Shown: positions 52,992-62,379 of the stretch, one piece after another
Layout: the number at the start of each line of letters is the position of its first letter
Numbering within the stretch: position 1 is the stretch's first letter
NCBI GenBank assembly: GCA_045564915.1
Contig: JBJLGL010000009.1
Coordinates: 124,001 to 188,000 of the forward strand
Origin: JAQWRV01 sp045564915
GTDB lineage: Bacteria > Pseudomonadota > Alphaproteobacteria > Rhodospirillales > Rhodospirillaceae
Direction of reading: 5' to 3'
Length of the DNA stretch: 64,000 nt
The notes under the pieces: generated by a model
Told to the model about the DNA's origin: nothing
Databases searched by the model: none
Seen by the model: the letters and a program-made list of their open reading frames with translations, nothing else
Position numbers and translations under genes: made by a program

Positions 52992-53996
52992 TTAGCTAAC
53001 TGTAATCAATTCGGTACGCTCCCCAGCTGGGCCGAAAAAAGTAGCAGCCGTATACCCCTCGTACAGCGGGGCGGGTGGCTTAATAAAATCTACGGTCAGG
53101 TTATCTAAGCCGTTAGCTTCAAACGTAGCCATTGCAACGCCAGGTGATAGTTGATCTGCCGGGCCTGGCCGGGTGCCAAATTGCGGTTCATACTGATCAA
53201 GCTCAAGCTTGTTGCCGCGCTCTGAGGCAACCAAAACTGAGAGAGAATATATATGCTCTGCTGGGAGGCCCTGAGCATCGGCTAGAACCGAGACTGGGAA
53301 CGCCAAATCTCCCTGGTCACCCAGCTGAAACTTCTCAAGGTAGAATTTTTTAAGGGCCGCCAAATCGGGGCCCGCTAATACCATGATGAAAATGCGATCA
53401 ATGAGCGTTTTGATCTCCGGGTGGTTTGACGCCGCCCGGTCACCGGTATTACCAGTTAGATAAACCACTTCGCCCGCTGGGCCGATCACTTGCATCGCGC
53501 GAATTGGGGAAGTGGGCGTTAGAGCGTGAGGTGCGCCGATTACGCGAAACGGTGAGCGTTTCACTTTTTCCATTACCTTATCCACGTTGGACACGGTGAT
53601 TTCGATGGCGGCCCAACCATGGGTGGTTAGGGTCTTGAATTCTGGCACTGGGTCGATCTCAACGGCACGCACAAAAACGTCTTCCCCGCTAGCCGGCCCG
53701 AGCAAAACGTAGGGCCTTCCAGCGCTTCCTGCAGCGCGCCATGACTCTGCCAGAGGGCTGGGTACTATGCCACGCTCCACCACCTGATAGTCTAGATACT
53801 CGGAATACCACGTCTCCACCTTAGCTACATCCGGAGCACCAATTGTGGCCATCTTAATCCGCTTCAGTCGAGGTTTGGCGGCGTTCATGATGAACAATCC
53901 TTTGGCCTTGGCCGATTTAACCTTGAGCTGTTGAGTGCCAAGGACGGTGGCCACTCCGCCAAGCGCTGCTCGTCTGCTGGTCTTTTTCAAGGGCAT
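52992..53996 (-). CDS. Tat-signal protein with two glyoxalase/VOC-like domains
   Basis: A 334-residue protein. TSRRAALGGVATVLG (6-20) is a twin-arginine signal, suggesting export of a folded protein, although the h-region is short and a second Met at residue 37 could start a cytoplasmic form. Two vicinal-oxygen-chelate-like halves follow. The first, IKMATIGAPDVAKVETWYSE (about 46-65), ends with VIGPAGEVVYLTG; the second, FIMVLAGPDLAALKKFYLE, ends with FFGPAGERTELI. Members of this superfamily are isomerases, dioxygenases or binding proteins; the substrate cannot be read from sequence. It lies 221 bases upstream of the 128-residue gene on the same strand and is divergent from dapC. Confidence 0.72.
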   Translation of the reverse strand: MPLKKTSRRAALGGVATVLGTQQLKVKSAKAKGLFIMNAAKPRLKRIKMATIGAPDVAKVETWYSEYLDYQVVERGIVPSPLAESWRAAGSAGRPYVLLGPASGEDVFVRAVEIDPVPEFKTLTTHGWAAIEITVSNVDKVMEKVKRSPFRVIGAPHALTPTSPIRAMQVIGPAGEVVYLTGNTGDRAASNHPEIKTLIDRIFIMVLAGPDLAALKKFYLEKFQLGDQGDLAFPVSVLADAQGLPAEHIYSLSVLVASERGNKLELDQYEPQFGTRPGPADQLSPGVAMATFEANGLDNLTVDFIKPPAPLYEGYTAATFFGPAGERTELITVS

Positions 53997-54251
53997 AACG
54001 GCAGGCTAGCGGTCAGCGGGGTCTCTGGCGAGGAGTTTTGTAAAATCTGCCGCGCCTAGTGAACATGCTGGCCCAAACATCTGACTTTTAACAATAAAGT
54101 GCCCTTTGTTAACCACGCCTTTACCTTTGCAGGCGAGGCTCAAATCTGATTGTAGTCGCCTTGGGGCGAGGTGCGGGTTTTCTGGACTGGGATGTCCGAT
54201 AAATCGCCCTTAAACAATAGGTTTTTTGGGCCTAGAGGGATCAATAAGCGC

Positions 54252-55454
54252 ATGCACAACAGCCGTCTTGACGCGCTGACGGAATATCCGTTTCAACGCC
54301 TGGCCGCTTTGCTGGAAGGTCTTAAACCAGGCGGAACAGGTAGCCCCATTAATATGTCAATCGGTGAACCACAGCATGCTGCGCCTGACATAATTTATGC
54401 GGAACTCGCTGAACATGCCTCTGGCTGGAATAAGTACCCACCCACCAGGGGGACCTATGCCTATAGGAGTGCCGTAGCTAATTGGTTGACCACGCGCTAT
54501 TGCCTTGAACCAGGCTGGATAGACTGTGACCTAAATACTTTTCCTGTAGCTGGAACCCGCGAGGCACTTTTCATGGCCGCCATGCTTGCGGTGCCCCCAA
54601 AGAAAAATTTGCGTGCTCCTGCCGTACTAATGCCCAACCCCTTCTATCAGGTCTATCTAGGCGCTGCGGTGATGGCCGGGGCTGAGCCGGTGTTTGTTCC
54701 GGCAACCAAGGAAAACGGTTTCCAGCCAGACTTCTCCGCTCTCGATACCGCAACCTTAGACCAAACGGCCTTGGCTTATCTATGCAGTCCCGCCAACCCC
54801 CAGGGCACAGTTGCTGATCTAGAGCGCTTACAAAGGACCGTCGCGCTCGCACGCAAGCATGATTTCGTTATCGTTAGTGATGAGTGCTACTCAGAAATTT
54901 ACACCGGTTCCCCGCCACCGGGGTTGCTTCAAGCCTGTGCAGCTTCAGGAGGTAGCCTGTCCAACGTTTTGGTGTTCAACTCACTTTCTAAGCGCTCTAA
55001 CACACCCGGTTTGCGTGCTGGGTTTGTTTCTGGTGACAAAGAGTTGATTGCTAAGTTCCAAACATTACGCTCTCATGGTGGCGCAGTTCAACCGCTGCCG
55101 GTGATGGCGGCCGCAACAGCGCTATGGAACGATGAGAGTCACGTTGATTCTAACCGCTCACTGTATCGCAAAAAATTTAAAGACGCGGCCGATATTTTCG
55201 GCTCCCGATTCGGATTTTATGTTCCCGATGGCGGCTTCTTTTTATGGCTTGATGTTGGTGATGGCAGAGAAGCCGCTCGCGCCCTGTGGAAAGACGGCGG
55301 AATTCAAGTTTTGCCGGGTACATTTTTAGCCCGCCAGGGCCGTGATGGTTGGAACCCCGGCGACCGTTACATCCGCGTTGCGCTTGTGCACGACCGTGTC
55401 ACGACCGCCAATGCGTTGTCCTGCATTTTTGACATATTATCAAAAGAGGTTTGA
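54252..55454 (+). CDS. dapC: class I/II aminotransferase, N-succinyldiaminopimelate aminotransferase (DapC) type
   Basis: A 400-residue fold-type I PLP enzyme. INMSIGEPQHAAPD, KYPPTRGTYAYRSAVANW, AYLCSPANPQG (about 200) and the Schiff-base Lys in NSLSKRSNTPGLRAGF (about 247-262) are visible; the SKRSN form is typical of DapC. The reaction would be the succinyl-branch step of diaminopimelate synthesis; dapB is elsewhere in the window. The frame is open to a GTG at 54171, but the ATG at 54252 has GAGGGA about 11 bases upstream and gives the usual N-terminus (LDALTEYPFQRL). ftsK starts 5 bases after the stop. Confidence 0.87.
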   Translation: MHNSRLDALTEYPFQRLAALLEGLKPGGTGSPINMSIGEPQHAAPDIIYAELAEHASGWNKYPPTRGTYAYRSAVANWLTTRYCLEPGWIDCDLNTFPVAGTREALFMAAMLAVPPKKNLRAPAVLMPNPFYQVYLGAAVMAGAEPVFVPATKENGFQPDFSALDTATLDQTALAYLCSPANPQGTVADLERLQRTVALARKHDFVIVSDECYSEIYTGSPPPGLLQACAASGGSLSNVLVFNSLSKRSNTPGLRAGFVSGDKELIAKFQTLRSHGGAVQPLPVMAAATALWNDESHVDSNRSLYRKKFKDAADIFGSRFGFYVPDGGFFLWLDVGDGREAARALWKDGGIQVLPGTFLARQGRDGWNPGDRYIRVALVHDRVTTANALSCIFDILSKEV

Positions 55455-55459
55455 TCGTT

Positions 55460-57949
55460 ATGGCTACTTCAGTAACCCGCGTGGATTCAGAAACATTCCT
55501 TCCACCCTCCATGGTGGTTGCACTTAAACGCAGCTTCTGGATAACGGTTGGTAGTGCTGTGATTGCCATTGCTTGCGTAAGTTTTCTTGCTTTACTGAGC
55601 TACCATGCTGCTGATCCGTCTTGGAACACGGCAACTGATTCTAATGTACAAAATTGGCTGGCCGAGCCCGGCGCGGTGTTCGCCGATGCAATGCTACAAG
55701 CCCTAGGCCTTGCTGCCGTTGTTCCCGTTCTTGTTTTCGCGGCCTGGGGGGGTCGGTTAGTGCGTACAGAGACAGTTTCATGGTTATGGCTACGCACGGC
55801 TTCTATGCCAGCCGCAGCCCTGCTCTTGTCACTCGGGCTGGCCGGTGTTGGACAATCATCCTCCTGGGCACTGCCGGCCGGGCTCGGTGGATTCTCTGGT
55901 CAGATATTGTTGGATCTAGCGATGATTAATCTTACTGGCATAGGCGCGGAACAAAGCCTGCACTGGGTTATTACCTCTCTTAGTTTGGCCGCCGGTTTTG
56001 TTTTGTTTCATTGGATTTGGACCGTGCCATTTAACGCTTTTGGCGTAGTAGCATCATGGATAAAGGGTGAGGCTTTATACATAACGGCACGGTTAATGGG
56101 CCTGCTAACTTGGGTCAGCGCAGAAGTTTCAGAACGCATGTCTAGCAATAAGTCGTTGCGCACTCACGCACGTGACTCACTCCCTTCCAGGCGATCACCT
56201 GCGCGGACTGACCCAATCATAAGTAATGTTCAAAAAGAAACGGGTGCCAATAATTATACTGAGTTCTATTCTGAGGAAGGCCACGCAAACACAATTGGTA
56301 ACAGCACCTCATTAACAGCGTCAAACGTAGCACAAGCTACTGATATTGTTGTGCCGCGCAGACAATCTACTAAGCCGTCAAGGAGGGAGATAGCCTCCCG
56401 GCAGGGATCTTTGCTCCCGGCCTCACCCGAAGGCTTTGATTTGCCGCCCCTAGATATTCTGAGCTTGCCTCGCGTCGTGTCTCAAACGCCGATCGACACC
56501 CAGTCACTTGAGAGCAATGCAAAGATGCTCGAAGGTGTGCTGAAGGACTTCGGAATTAATGGAGAGATTGTCAAAGTTCGCCCTGGGCCAGTGGTTACTT
56601 TGTATGAACTCGAACCAGCACCCGGGACAAAGACAGCGCGAGTTGTGTCGCTCGCTGACGATATTGCCCGCTCAATGAGTGCGGTAGCGGTGCGTATTGC
56701 CGTCGTCCCGGGCCGAAGTGTGATCGGGATCGAGTTGCCTAATGAACGCCGCGAAACTGTCTACTTCCGCGAGATGCTATCATCTGACGCCTGTGACAAG
56801 TTCGACGGCAAGCTCACATTAGCCCTGGGAAAAGATATTGGTGGTGCGCCGGTATATGCCGACCTGGCTCGCATGCCACACCTACTGATTGCTGGAACCA
56901 CCGGCTCTGGAAAGTCGGTGGCCATTAATACGATGATAACTTCACTTCTTTACCGACATACTCCGGACGACGTACGTCTTCTTATGATTGATCCAAAAAT
57001 GCTCGAGCTTTCTGTTTACGATGGCATTCCCCACCTCCTGTCACCGGTTGTAACCGAACCCGGCAAGGCAGTGGTGGCCCTTAAATGGGTCGTCCGTGAA
57101 ATGGAGGACCGCTACCGCGCAATGAGCCAACTAAGTGTGCGCAACATTGCAGGGTACAACCAGCGACTGAGTAATGCCGCCAAAAAGGGACAAAGTCTGA
57201 TGCGCACGGTTCAGACTGGCTTCGATCCGGAATCTGGCAAGCCTATCTACGAAGACCAAGAACTAGACCTTACGCCTTTACCATACATCGTCGTCATTAT
57301 TGACGAGATGGCTGACCTTATGCTGGTAGCTGGAAAAGATGTAGAAGCGGCTGTACAGCGTTTAGCGCAGATGGCACGGGCTGCCGGTATTCATGTAATT
57401 ATGGCGACTCAACGGCCATCTGTAGATGTCATCACTGGCACGATTAAGGCTAACTTCCCTACCCGAATTTCGTTTCAGGTCACTTCCAAGATAGACAGCC
57501 GCACAATCCTGGGTGAACAAGGTGCTGAACAACTGCTAGGCCAGGGTGACATGCTTTATATGGCAGCCGGCGGCCGCATCACCCGAGTTCACGGACCGTT
57601 CGTCACTGACGAAGAAGTGAGCCAGATCGTTGATCACCTGAAAGACCAGGGCCATCCAGCATACCTTGAAGACGTTACCGACGAAACCGCTACGGATGTA
57701 TCTGATGTGCCCGGATTTAGTAATGGCGTCGGAGGTAATGCGGATTCGGGTGATAGTTTATTTGACCAGGCCGTCGCCATGGTGGCAAGAGAACGAAAGG
57801 CGTCAACAAGCTTTGTCCAGCGACACCTCCAGATTGGCTATAACCGTGCAGCAAGGATTATCGAAGAAATGGAAGCCCAGGGCATGATTGGTAAACCCAA
57901 CCATGTGGGTAAACGGGAAGTGCTTTTGCCAGAAGTAGCTGAGTTCTAG
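55460..57949 (+). CDS. ftsK: DNA translocase FtsK
   Basis: An 829-residue septal DNA pump. Four N-terminal membrane helices (about 25-48, 82-101, 115-133, 168-187) anchor it, followed by a variable linker (about 225-320) and the alpha/beta motor. Walker A GTTGSGKS is at 479-486, with PHLLIAG just before and IVVIIDEMADLM as Walker B. The C-terminal gamma domain (SFVQRHLQIGYNRAARIIEEM) recognises KOPS sequences and activates XerCD. The frame opens at a TTG at 55451; the ATG at 55460 has GAGG about 11 bases upstream. Confidence 0.96.
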   Translation: MATSVTRVDSETFLPPSMVVALKRSFWITVGSAVIAIACVSFLALLSYHAADPSWNTATDSNVQNWLAEPGAVFADAMLQALGLAAVVPVLVFAAWGGRLVRTETVSWLWLRTASMPAAALLLSLGLAGVGQSSSWALPAGLGGFSGQILLDLAMINLTGIGAEQSLHWVITSLSLAAGFVLFHWIWTVPFNAFGVVASWIKGEALYITARLMGLLTWVSAEVSERMSSNKSLRTHARDSLPSRRSPARTDPIISNVQKETGANNYTEFYSEEGHANTIGNSTSLTASNVAQATDIVVPRRQSTKPSRREIASRQGSLLPASPEGFDLPPLDILSLPRVVSQTPIDTQSLESNAKMLEGVLKDFGINGEIVKVRPGPVVTLYELEPAPGTKTARVVSLADDIARSMSAVAVRIAVVPGRSVIGIELPNERRETVYFREMLSSDACDKFDGKLTLALGKDIGGAPVYADLARMPHLLIAGTTGSGKSVAINTMITSLLYRHTPDDVRLLMIDPKMLELSVYDGIPHLLSPVVTEPGKAVVALKWVVREMEDRYRAMSQLSVRNIAGYNQRLSNAAKKGQSLMRTVQTGFDPESGKPIYEDQELDLTPLPYIVVIIDEMADLMLVAGKDVEAAVQRLAQMARAAGIHVIMATQRPSVDVITGTIKANFPTRISFQVTSKIDSRTILGEQGAEQLLGQGDMLYMAAGGRITRVHGPFVTDEEVSQIVDHLKDQGHPAYLEDVTDETATDVSDVPGFSNGVGGNADSGDSLFDQAVAMVARERKASTSFVQRHLQIGYNRAARIIEEMEAQGMIGKPNHVGKREVLLPEVAEF

Positions 57950-58046
57950 TATCTAGAGCCTGGGAAGGGCTACAGGGCATGAAATCGCTTTTTCAAAGGA
58001 CTAAAACGTTCTAGCATGTGATAATCCGCTGATTAGGGAGGACACT

Positions 58047-59228
58047 ATGCTGCCTACCATTGATCAACCCTTTCCTCATGACTTGATGCCCCTGGCCAAT
58101 CACGATGAGCAGGCACGTGCAGACTTCACCGTTAACTTAAAGCTTTACGCCACTGAAAACATCTACCCGCATGATGAGCTGGTGTATGAAAAACGAGCCA
58201 AGCCCCGGTTCATCAAAGAACATCACCGCGAACCGGAAAATTGCGATGAGGTCCATCGCCTAATGATGGACGATCCCTACACCCAGTTCTGGAGTGGGCT
58301 AGCGCGTAACATGCAAGAAATGCTTTGGGATAATCACGGGCGCATTGCCGAGCGGCAACTGCCGCGCCTAGAAGCCGAAGCAAAAAAACAAAGTCGTGAC
58401 CCCATCGGCAGCCTCACGCTCGACGCAGATTTCAAAATGCCTGCTTATATCGATGCCGTGGATATTCATTGTATGCCTGGGGGCTATCAAACGACCCTTT
58501 CTGAAGACGATGTCTTTCAGGGCGCTGTCTATGACCGCGGGGCCTATTACTATACCAAAGGCATGGTGGGGCGGCATGGCCAAGGGGGGGGCACAGCCAT
58601 GGTAATGGCTGTGAAAGACCTGTTTCCAGACTTACGGCCAAAACGAATTCTCGATGTCGGCTGTGCTATCGGCTGGTCTACGGCACCCTTGCTGCATGCC
58701 TATCCAGATGCGGAAGTCTATGGCATTGATGTGGGTGCAGCGATTCTACGCTATGGTCATGCCCGCTCGGAATCGCTAGGCGATAAGATTCACTACCTGC
58801 AGATGAGCGGAGATGACATTAAGTTTCCAGACGGGCATTTTGATTTGGTAGTCAGTGGCGGAGTGTTCCACGAGACGTCAAACAAGGGTGCCAAGAAAAT
58901 GATCTCCGAGATGAATCGAGTCACAGCGCCTGGCGGGGTATGCATGAATTACGATATTCCCTACGGGGGCGCGTACAGCCTCCATTCCCAGTTCATGCTC
59001 AACTGGGATTGCTATTTCAACGCTGAGCCGTTTTGGCGCCAATGGACAAGCTGGGACCGTACAGAATTTATGGCCAACGGTGGATTCGAACAGGGGGCTG
59101 TGCAGGAGTGGTGGGCGGACCGGGATCATCACGGCAATTTCAAATTATTTAAAGAGCCATTTGATGATCTGCATACATCGGCGCGCGGCGGTATCGGCCG
59201 GGTGCATTTCTTCGGGGCCCGAAAGTAA
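58047..59228 (+). CDS. SAM-dependent methyltransferase with uncharacterised N-terminal domain
   Basis: A 393-residue protein. The class I SAM-binding motif RILDVGCAIGWST (about 201-213) is followed by EVYGIDVGAAILRYGHAR, a motif IV-like FDLVVSGGVFHETS and AAPGGV-type post-motif (APGGVCMNYDIP). About 195 residues precede the methyltransferase fold and share conserved blocks (PAYIDAVDIHCMPGGY, EDDVFQGAVYDRGA) with the frameshifted copy at 51182-52329 but with no family I recognise. GGGAGGA lies 7-13 bases before the ATG. It is 97 bases after ftsK, on the same strand, in a position where lolA usually follows. Substrate unknown; the duplication suggests a specialised pathway. Confidence 0.82.
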   Translation: MLPTIDQPFPHDLMPLANHDEQARADFTVNLKLYATENIYPHDELVYEKRAKPRFIKEHHREPENCDEVHRLMMDDPYTQFWSGLARNMQEMLWDNHGRIAERQLPRLEAEAKKQSRDPIGSLTLDADFKMPAYIDAVDIHCMPGGYQTTLSEDDVFQGAVYDRGAYYYTKGMVGRHGQGGGTAMVMAVKDLFPDLRPKRILDVGCAIGWSTAPLLHAYPDAEVYGIDVGAAILRYGHARSESLGDKIHYLQMSGDDIKFPDGHFDLVVSGGVFHETSNKGAKKMISEMNRVTAPGGVCMNYDIPYGGAYSLHSQFMLNWDCYFNAEPFWRQWTSWDRTEFMANGGFEQGAVQEWWADRDHHGNFKLFKEPFDDLHTSARGGIGRVHFFGARK

Positions 59229-59254
59229 AGGGGCGGAGAGGTCAATAATGAGCG

Positions 59255-59944
59255 TTAGCGGAGCGCCAGAACCTCCTGGACCTTGGCGGCACAGTTTTTG
59301 GCACTAATGTCGCCACCATAATCTTTCTGAAAGTGGAATTGTACTGACGGGCGCTTTATGGTCTTGTCAAACCAGGCCTCCAGAGATTCGTTTCCCGTGC
59401 GCCAATTGTAATCTCGCGGAATTGGGGCGGGCACATGGTTTGGTACAATTAGATCAATGTAGGTCAGGGCGTGAAGGGTGGCTGCATCACCAATATCAAA
59501 TGCACGGTCCGCTTTGGCATCTTGATTGAGAGCTGCAAGGCAGCGCTCCACTTTTGGCCAGTGCCATTCGATAAATTTAACCCTGGGTTTATCGGAATAG
59601 TCGCCATCCATGGTCAATTGTGTCGCCGTGTCAAAAACCAGATCCGCCAAGGCGAGACGGCGGAGCGCGTCCCACCGCTGCGGGCCAATCTCAGGGTATA
59701 GCGCACGTCCCGAAGGGGCGAGGCTGTCAATATATTCAACGATGGCCTGACTACCATAGAGCACCGCACCATCGCTGAGGGTCAAGGTCGGCACCTTATT
59801 AAGTGGATTCAGCACAGTAATGTCGAAACCTTCCCGGAATGGATAAACCGCCACCGGCTCAATTTGATCCCATACCCCAGCCTCATGAGCAGTTATCAGA
59901 ACCTTGTGTGCAAAAGCATGTATTGGGGAATAAAATAGTTTCAT
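59255..59944 (-). CDS. glutathione S-transferase family protein
   Basis: A 229-residue cytosolic GST. The thioredoxin-like N-terminal domain shows MKLFYSPIHAFAHKVL, NPLNKVPTLTL (the cis-Pro region, about 46-56) and LYGSQAIVEYID (about 62-73, where Gln/Ser contact glutathione). An all-helical C-terminal domain follows. The residue after the first beta-strand is Ser6, a possible catalytic Ser. The substrate is unknown. It converges with the methyltransferase gene (26 bases) and is divergent from lolA. Confidence 0.87.
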   Translation of the reverse strand: MKLFYSPIHAFAHKVLITAHEAGVWDQIEPVAVYPFREGFDITVLNPLNKVPTLTLSDGAVLYGSQAIVEYIDSLAPSGRALYPEIGPQRWDALRRLALADLVFDTATQLTMDGDYSDKPRVKFIEWHWPKVERCLAALNQDAKADRAFDIGDAATLHALTYIDLIVPNHVPAPIPRDYNWRTGNESLEAWFDKTIKRPSVQFHFQKDYGGDISAKNCAAKVQEVLALR

Positions 59945-60083
59945 TAACTAGCTCCACTTGCTTGGTTGTTTTGAACACTTTTCAGTGTAAACAAAATGTG
60001 CCTGCGCGCCTATGCAAAGCCTCCCGCGCTAACAGGGTTACGCCACTTGCAACGACGCCCTATTCCCGCCATAAGGTTTGCCT

Positions 60084-60722
60084 ATGGCTCATTACATGAA
60101 TAAAATTTTGGTATTGCTAGCACTCTTTTGTTTAGCATCACAGGCTTTCGCCCAAACAAAAAGCCCGGTCAGGCCCAACGAATTAGACATGGAAACCCTG
60201 CAAAAGGCCGCCGCATATCTCAACAAGATCGACACATTACAGGCACGCTTCGTGCAGGTCGACAAGCGCGGTAATGTGGTAGAAGGAGATCTCTTCATTA
60301 ACCGACCGGGCAAGATGCGTCTGGCCTATGACCCGCCAACGCCAATCCTTATTGTCGCCGATGGCAACTACATCATTTATGTAGATCTGGAGCTGGGAGA
60401 GCCCAGTTACTTGAATATTAGCGACACACCGGCAGCGTTCTTGCTAGAACCAGAATGGTCTTTTACCGAAGAAACTGTCTTGGTTAAAAGCATAGAGCGC
60501 AAACCCGGCATTGTAGAGATCACTGCAGTACAGGCTAATGATATATCCGCTGGTGAATTAACATTCGTGTTTTCAGAGCAGCCCTTTGAGCTACGCCAAT
60601 GGAAAGTCTATGAGGCCCAGAGTGAGGAAATTACAGTCACTTTGTTTGAGACCAGAACCGGAATCGAGCTAGACCCAAGCCTATTTAATTATAAAGAGGA
60701 CGATGTGTTTGAGGATGATTGA
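60084..60722 (+). CDS. lolA: outer-membrane lipoprotein carrier LolA
   Basis: A 212-residue periplasmic lipoprotein chaperone. The signal peptide (NKILVLLALFCLASQAFAQ) cleaves after AFA. The mature start TLQARFVQVDKRGNVVEGDL and FINRPGKMRLAYDPPTP are LolA landmarks, forming the half-barrel that carries lipoproteins from LolCDE to the outer membrane. An in-frame TTG at 60078 is rejected for the ATG at 60084, which has AAGG about 8 bases upstream; a later ATG at 60096 is also possible. ftsK, lolA and xth are normally adjacent in Alphaproteobacteria; here a methyltransferase and a GST have come between ftsK and lolA. Confidence 0.9.
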   Translation: MAHYMNKILVLLALFCLASQAFAQTKSPVRPNELDMETLQKAAAYLNKIDTLQARFVQVDKRGNVVEGDLFINRPGKMRLAYDPPTPILIVADGNYIIYVDLELGEPSYLNISDTPAAFLLEPEWSFTEETVLVKSIERKPGIVEITAVQANDISAGELTFVFSEQPFELRQWKVYEAQSEEITVTLFETRTGIELDPSLFNYKEDDVFEDD

Positions 60723-60826
60723 GAAATCTTGATCCTCAGTTCTTGGTTTATCTAGTTGCAATGGTGGCCCCGAAAACAAAGCGCTCTGGATAATACACGT
60801 CCTCGCTAATCGGCTATAAGAGTCTT

Positions 60827-61651
60827 ATGCCATCATCATTACCTGTCTCCCTTAGCCTAATTTCCTGGAACGTGAATTCTGTGCGCCGGCGCATAAAACA
60901 GCTTGAACAACTGGTTAATCGCTGGGACCCCGACATCATTTGTCTTCAGGAACTCAAAGCTGATGATGACAATGTGCCCGCCAATTCAATGAGGAATATA
61001 GGCTATCCACATTTAGCCATTTGTGGTGAAAAAGGCTATAACGGCGTTGCTATTTTATCAAAGCATCCGCTGTCAGATATTAAGTCGTTTACATGGGCCG
61101 GCAAAACCGACGCTCGCCATGTCTTTGCGCGAGTCGAGGCTTTGAGAAGATCTATTGGCGTACATTGTGTTTATATCCCGGCGGGAGGTGACATTGCTGA
61201 TAGGGATTTGAATCCAAAGTTTGATTATAAACTGCGCTACCTTGACGCCTTGGCTGACCACTTTGCTGGTTCGTATGGTTTTCGTGATCCAATGGTATTA
61301 GCTGGCGACCTGAATATTGCGCCCCTCCCATCTGACGTCTGGGACCACACTAAACTCAGTAAAGCGGTTACCCACACCGATATCGAAATTTCGGCCTTAG
61401 AACGGTTGAAGCGGTCTTTGAACTGGATCGACACTCAGCGCCAGATAATAGGCGATCAAGACCCGGTTTTTACATGGTGGAGTTACCGTGTGGCTGACTG
61501 GGAATTAGCTAACAAGGGCAGGCGCCTGGACCATATTTGGGTCACGCCCGGACTAAAAGATCATATCGTAGATGTGGATGTGTTAACTGCTGTTCGCCAT
61601 TGGGTGCCGCCCTCTGACCATGCGCCAGTCCGTTTAGTTTTACAGACATAA
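60827..61651 (+). CDS. xthA: exodeoxyribonuclease III (AP endonuclease)
   Basis: A 274-residue enzyme of the endonuclease/exonuclease/phosphatase fold for base-excision repair. LISWNVNSVRRRI (11-23, metal-site Asn), CLQELKADDD (about 40-49, metal-binding Glu), AGDLNIAPLPSDVWD (about 160-174, catalytic Asp and Asn) and PPSDHAPVRLVL (about 262-273, catalytic Asp-His) are all present. It follows lolA by 104 bases on the same strand, and 177 bases separate it from hslV. Confidence 0.95.
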   Translation: MPSSLPVSLSLISWNVNSVRRRIKQLEQLVNRWDPDIICLQELKADDDNVPANSMRNIGYPHLAICGEKGYNGVAILSKHPLSDIKSFTWAGKTDARHVFARVEALRRSIGVHCVYIPAGGDIADRDLNPKFDYKLRYLDALADHFAGSYGFRDPMVLAGDLNIAPLPSDVWDHTKLSKAVTHTDIEISALERLKRSLNWIDTQRQIIGDQDPVFTWWSYRVADWELANKGRRLDHIWVTPGLKDHIVDVDVLTAVRHWVPPSDHAPVRLVLQT

Positions 61652-61731
61652 ATTTTCTGATACGCATTTCAGGGCCGCTACAAGAATACTTCGTGGGCGC
61701 TTTATTGCCTCGTCGCAATTATGAAAGTAGC

Positions 61732-61758
61732 CTTGAAATTCTGGATCTAGAACCCCAT
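61732..61758 (+). promoter_or_regulatory. sigma-32 (RpoH) type heat-shock promoter of hslVU
   Basis: CTTGAAA at 61732-61738 and CCCCAT at 61753-61758 are separated by 14 bases, a near-exact match to the sigma-32 consensus (CTTGAAA, 11-16 bases, CCCCATnT). Transcription would start near 61766, leaving a leader of about 60 bases before hslV. HslVU is a classical sigma-32 regulon member, which supports the call. Confidence 0.75.
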
Positions 61759-61828
61759 CCTTGTATAAACCACAAAGATTATAGCCGCGAGCACAAATAG
61801 TTAGCGGCGACTTCTGAAAGGATATTGC

Positions 61829-62374
61829 ATGACAGCGGACGCCTCTCAATGGCATGGCACAACTATTCTCTCGGTTCGCAAAGCCGATACGGTTGTTGTT
61901 GCTGGAGACGGCCAAGTTACATTCGGCCAGCAGGTAATTAAATCCAACGCGCGTAAGGTTAGAACCTTGGCAAATGGGGCCGTAATTGCAGGGTTTGCTG
62001 GCGCTACCGCTGATGCCTTCACCCTGTTTGAAAGGCTGGAGGCAAAATTAGATCAGCATCCGGATCAGCTGACTCGCGCCTGTGTGGAGTTGGCTAAGGA
62101 CTGGCGCACAGACCGTTATCTGCGCCGCCTGGAAGCAATGATGGCGGTTGCCGACATTGAGACCTCTCTTGTGCTTACAGGAACCGGTGACGTTCTAGAG
62201 CCCGAAGATGGCCTTATAGGAATTGGCTCTGGAGGCCCGTTTGCTTTAGCCGCCGCCCGCGCCCTTATTGATCATGAGGACATGGATGCCGCGGCTATAG
62301 CCCGCAAAGCGATGGGTATTGCTGCCGATATTTGTGTTTACACAAACACTTCTGTTGTTCTTGAAAGTCTTTAA
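61829..62374 (+). CDS. hslV: ATP-dependent protease peptidase subunit HslV
   Basis: A 181-residue proteasome-like threonine peptidase. The first 10 residues (MTADASQWHG) are a propeptide; cleavage would expose the catalytic Thr in TTILSVRK. GDGQVTFGQQVIK, RKVR and GFAGATADAFTLFERLE follow as in all HslV. Such a propeptide is common in Alphaproteobacteria; E. coli HslV has only Met. AAAGGA lies about 7 bases before the ATG. hslU follows after 5 bases, and a heat-shock promoter precedes. Confidence 0.97.
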   Translation: MTADASQWHGTTILSVRKADTVVVAGDGQVTFGQQVIKSNARKVRTLANGAVIAGFAGATADAFTLFERLEAKLDQHPDQLTRACVELAKDWRTDRYLRRLEAMMAVADIETSLVLTGTGDVLEPEDGLIGIGSGGPFALAAARALIDHEDMDAAAIARKAMGIAADICVYTNTSVVLESL

Positions 62375-62379
62375 TTGAT

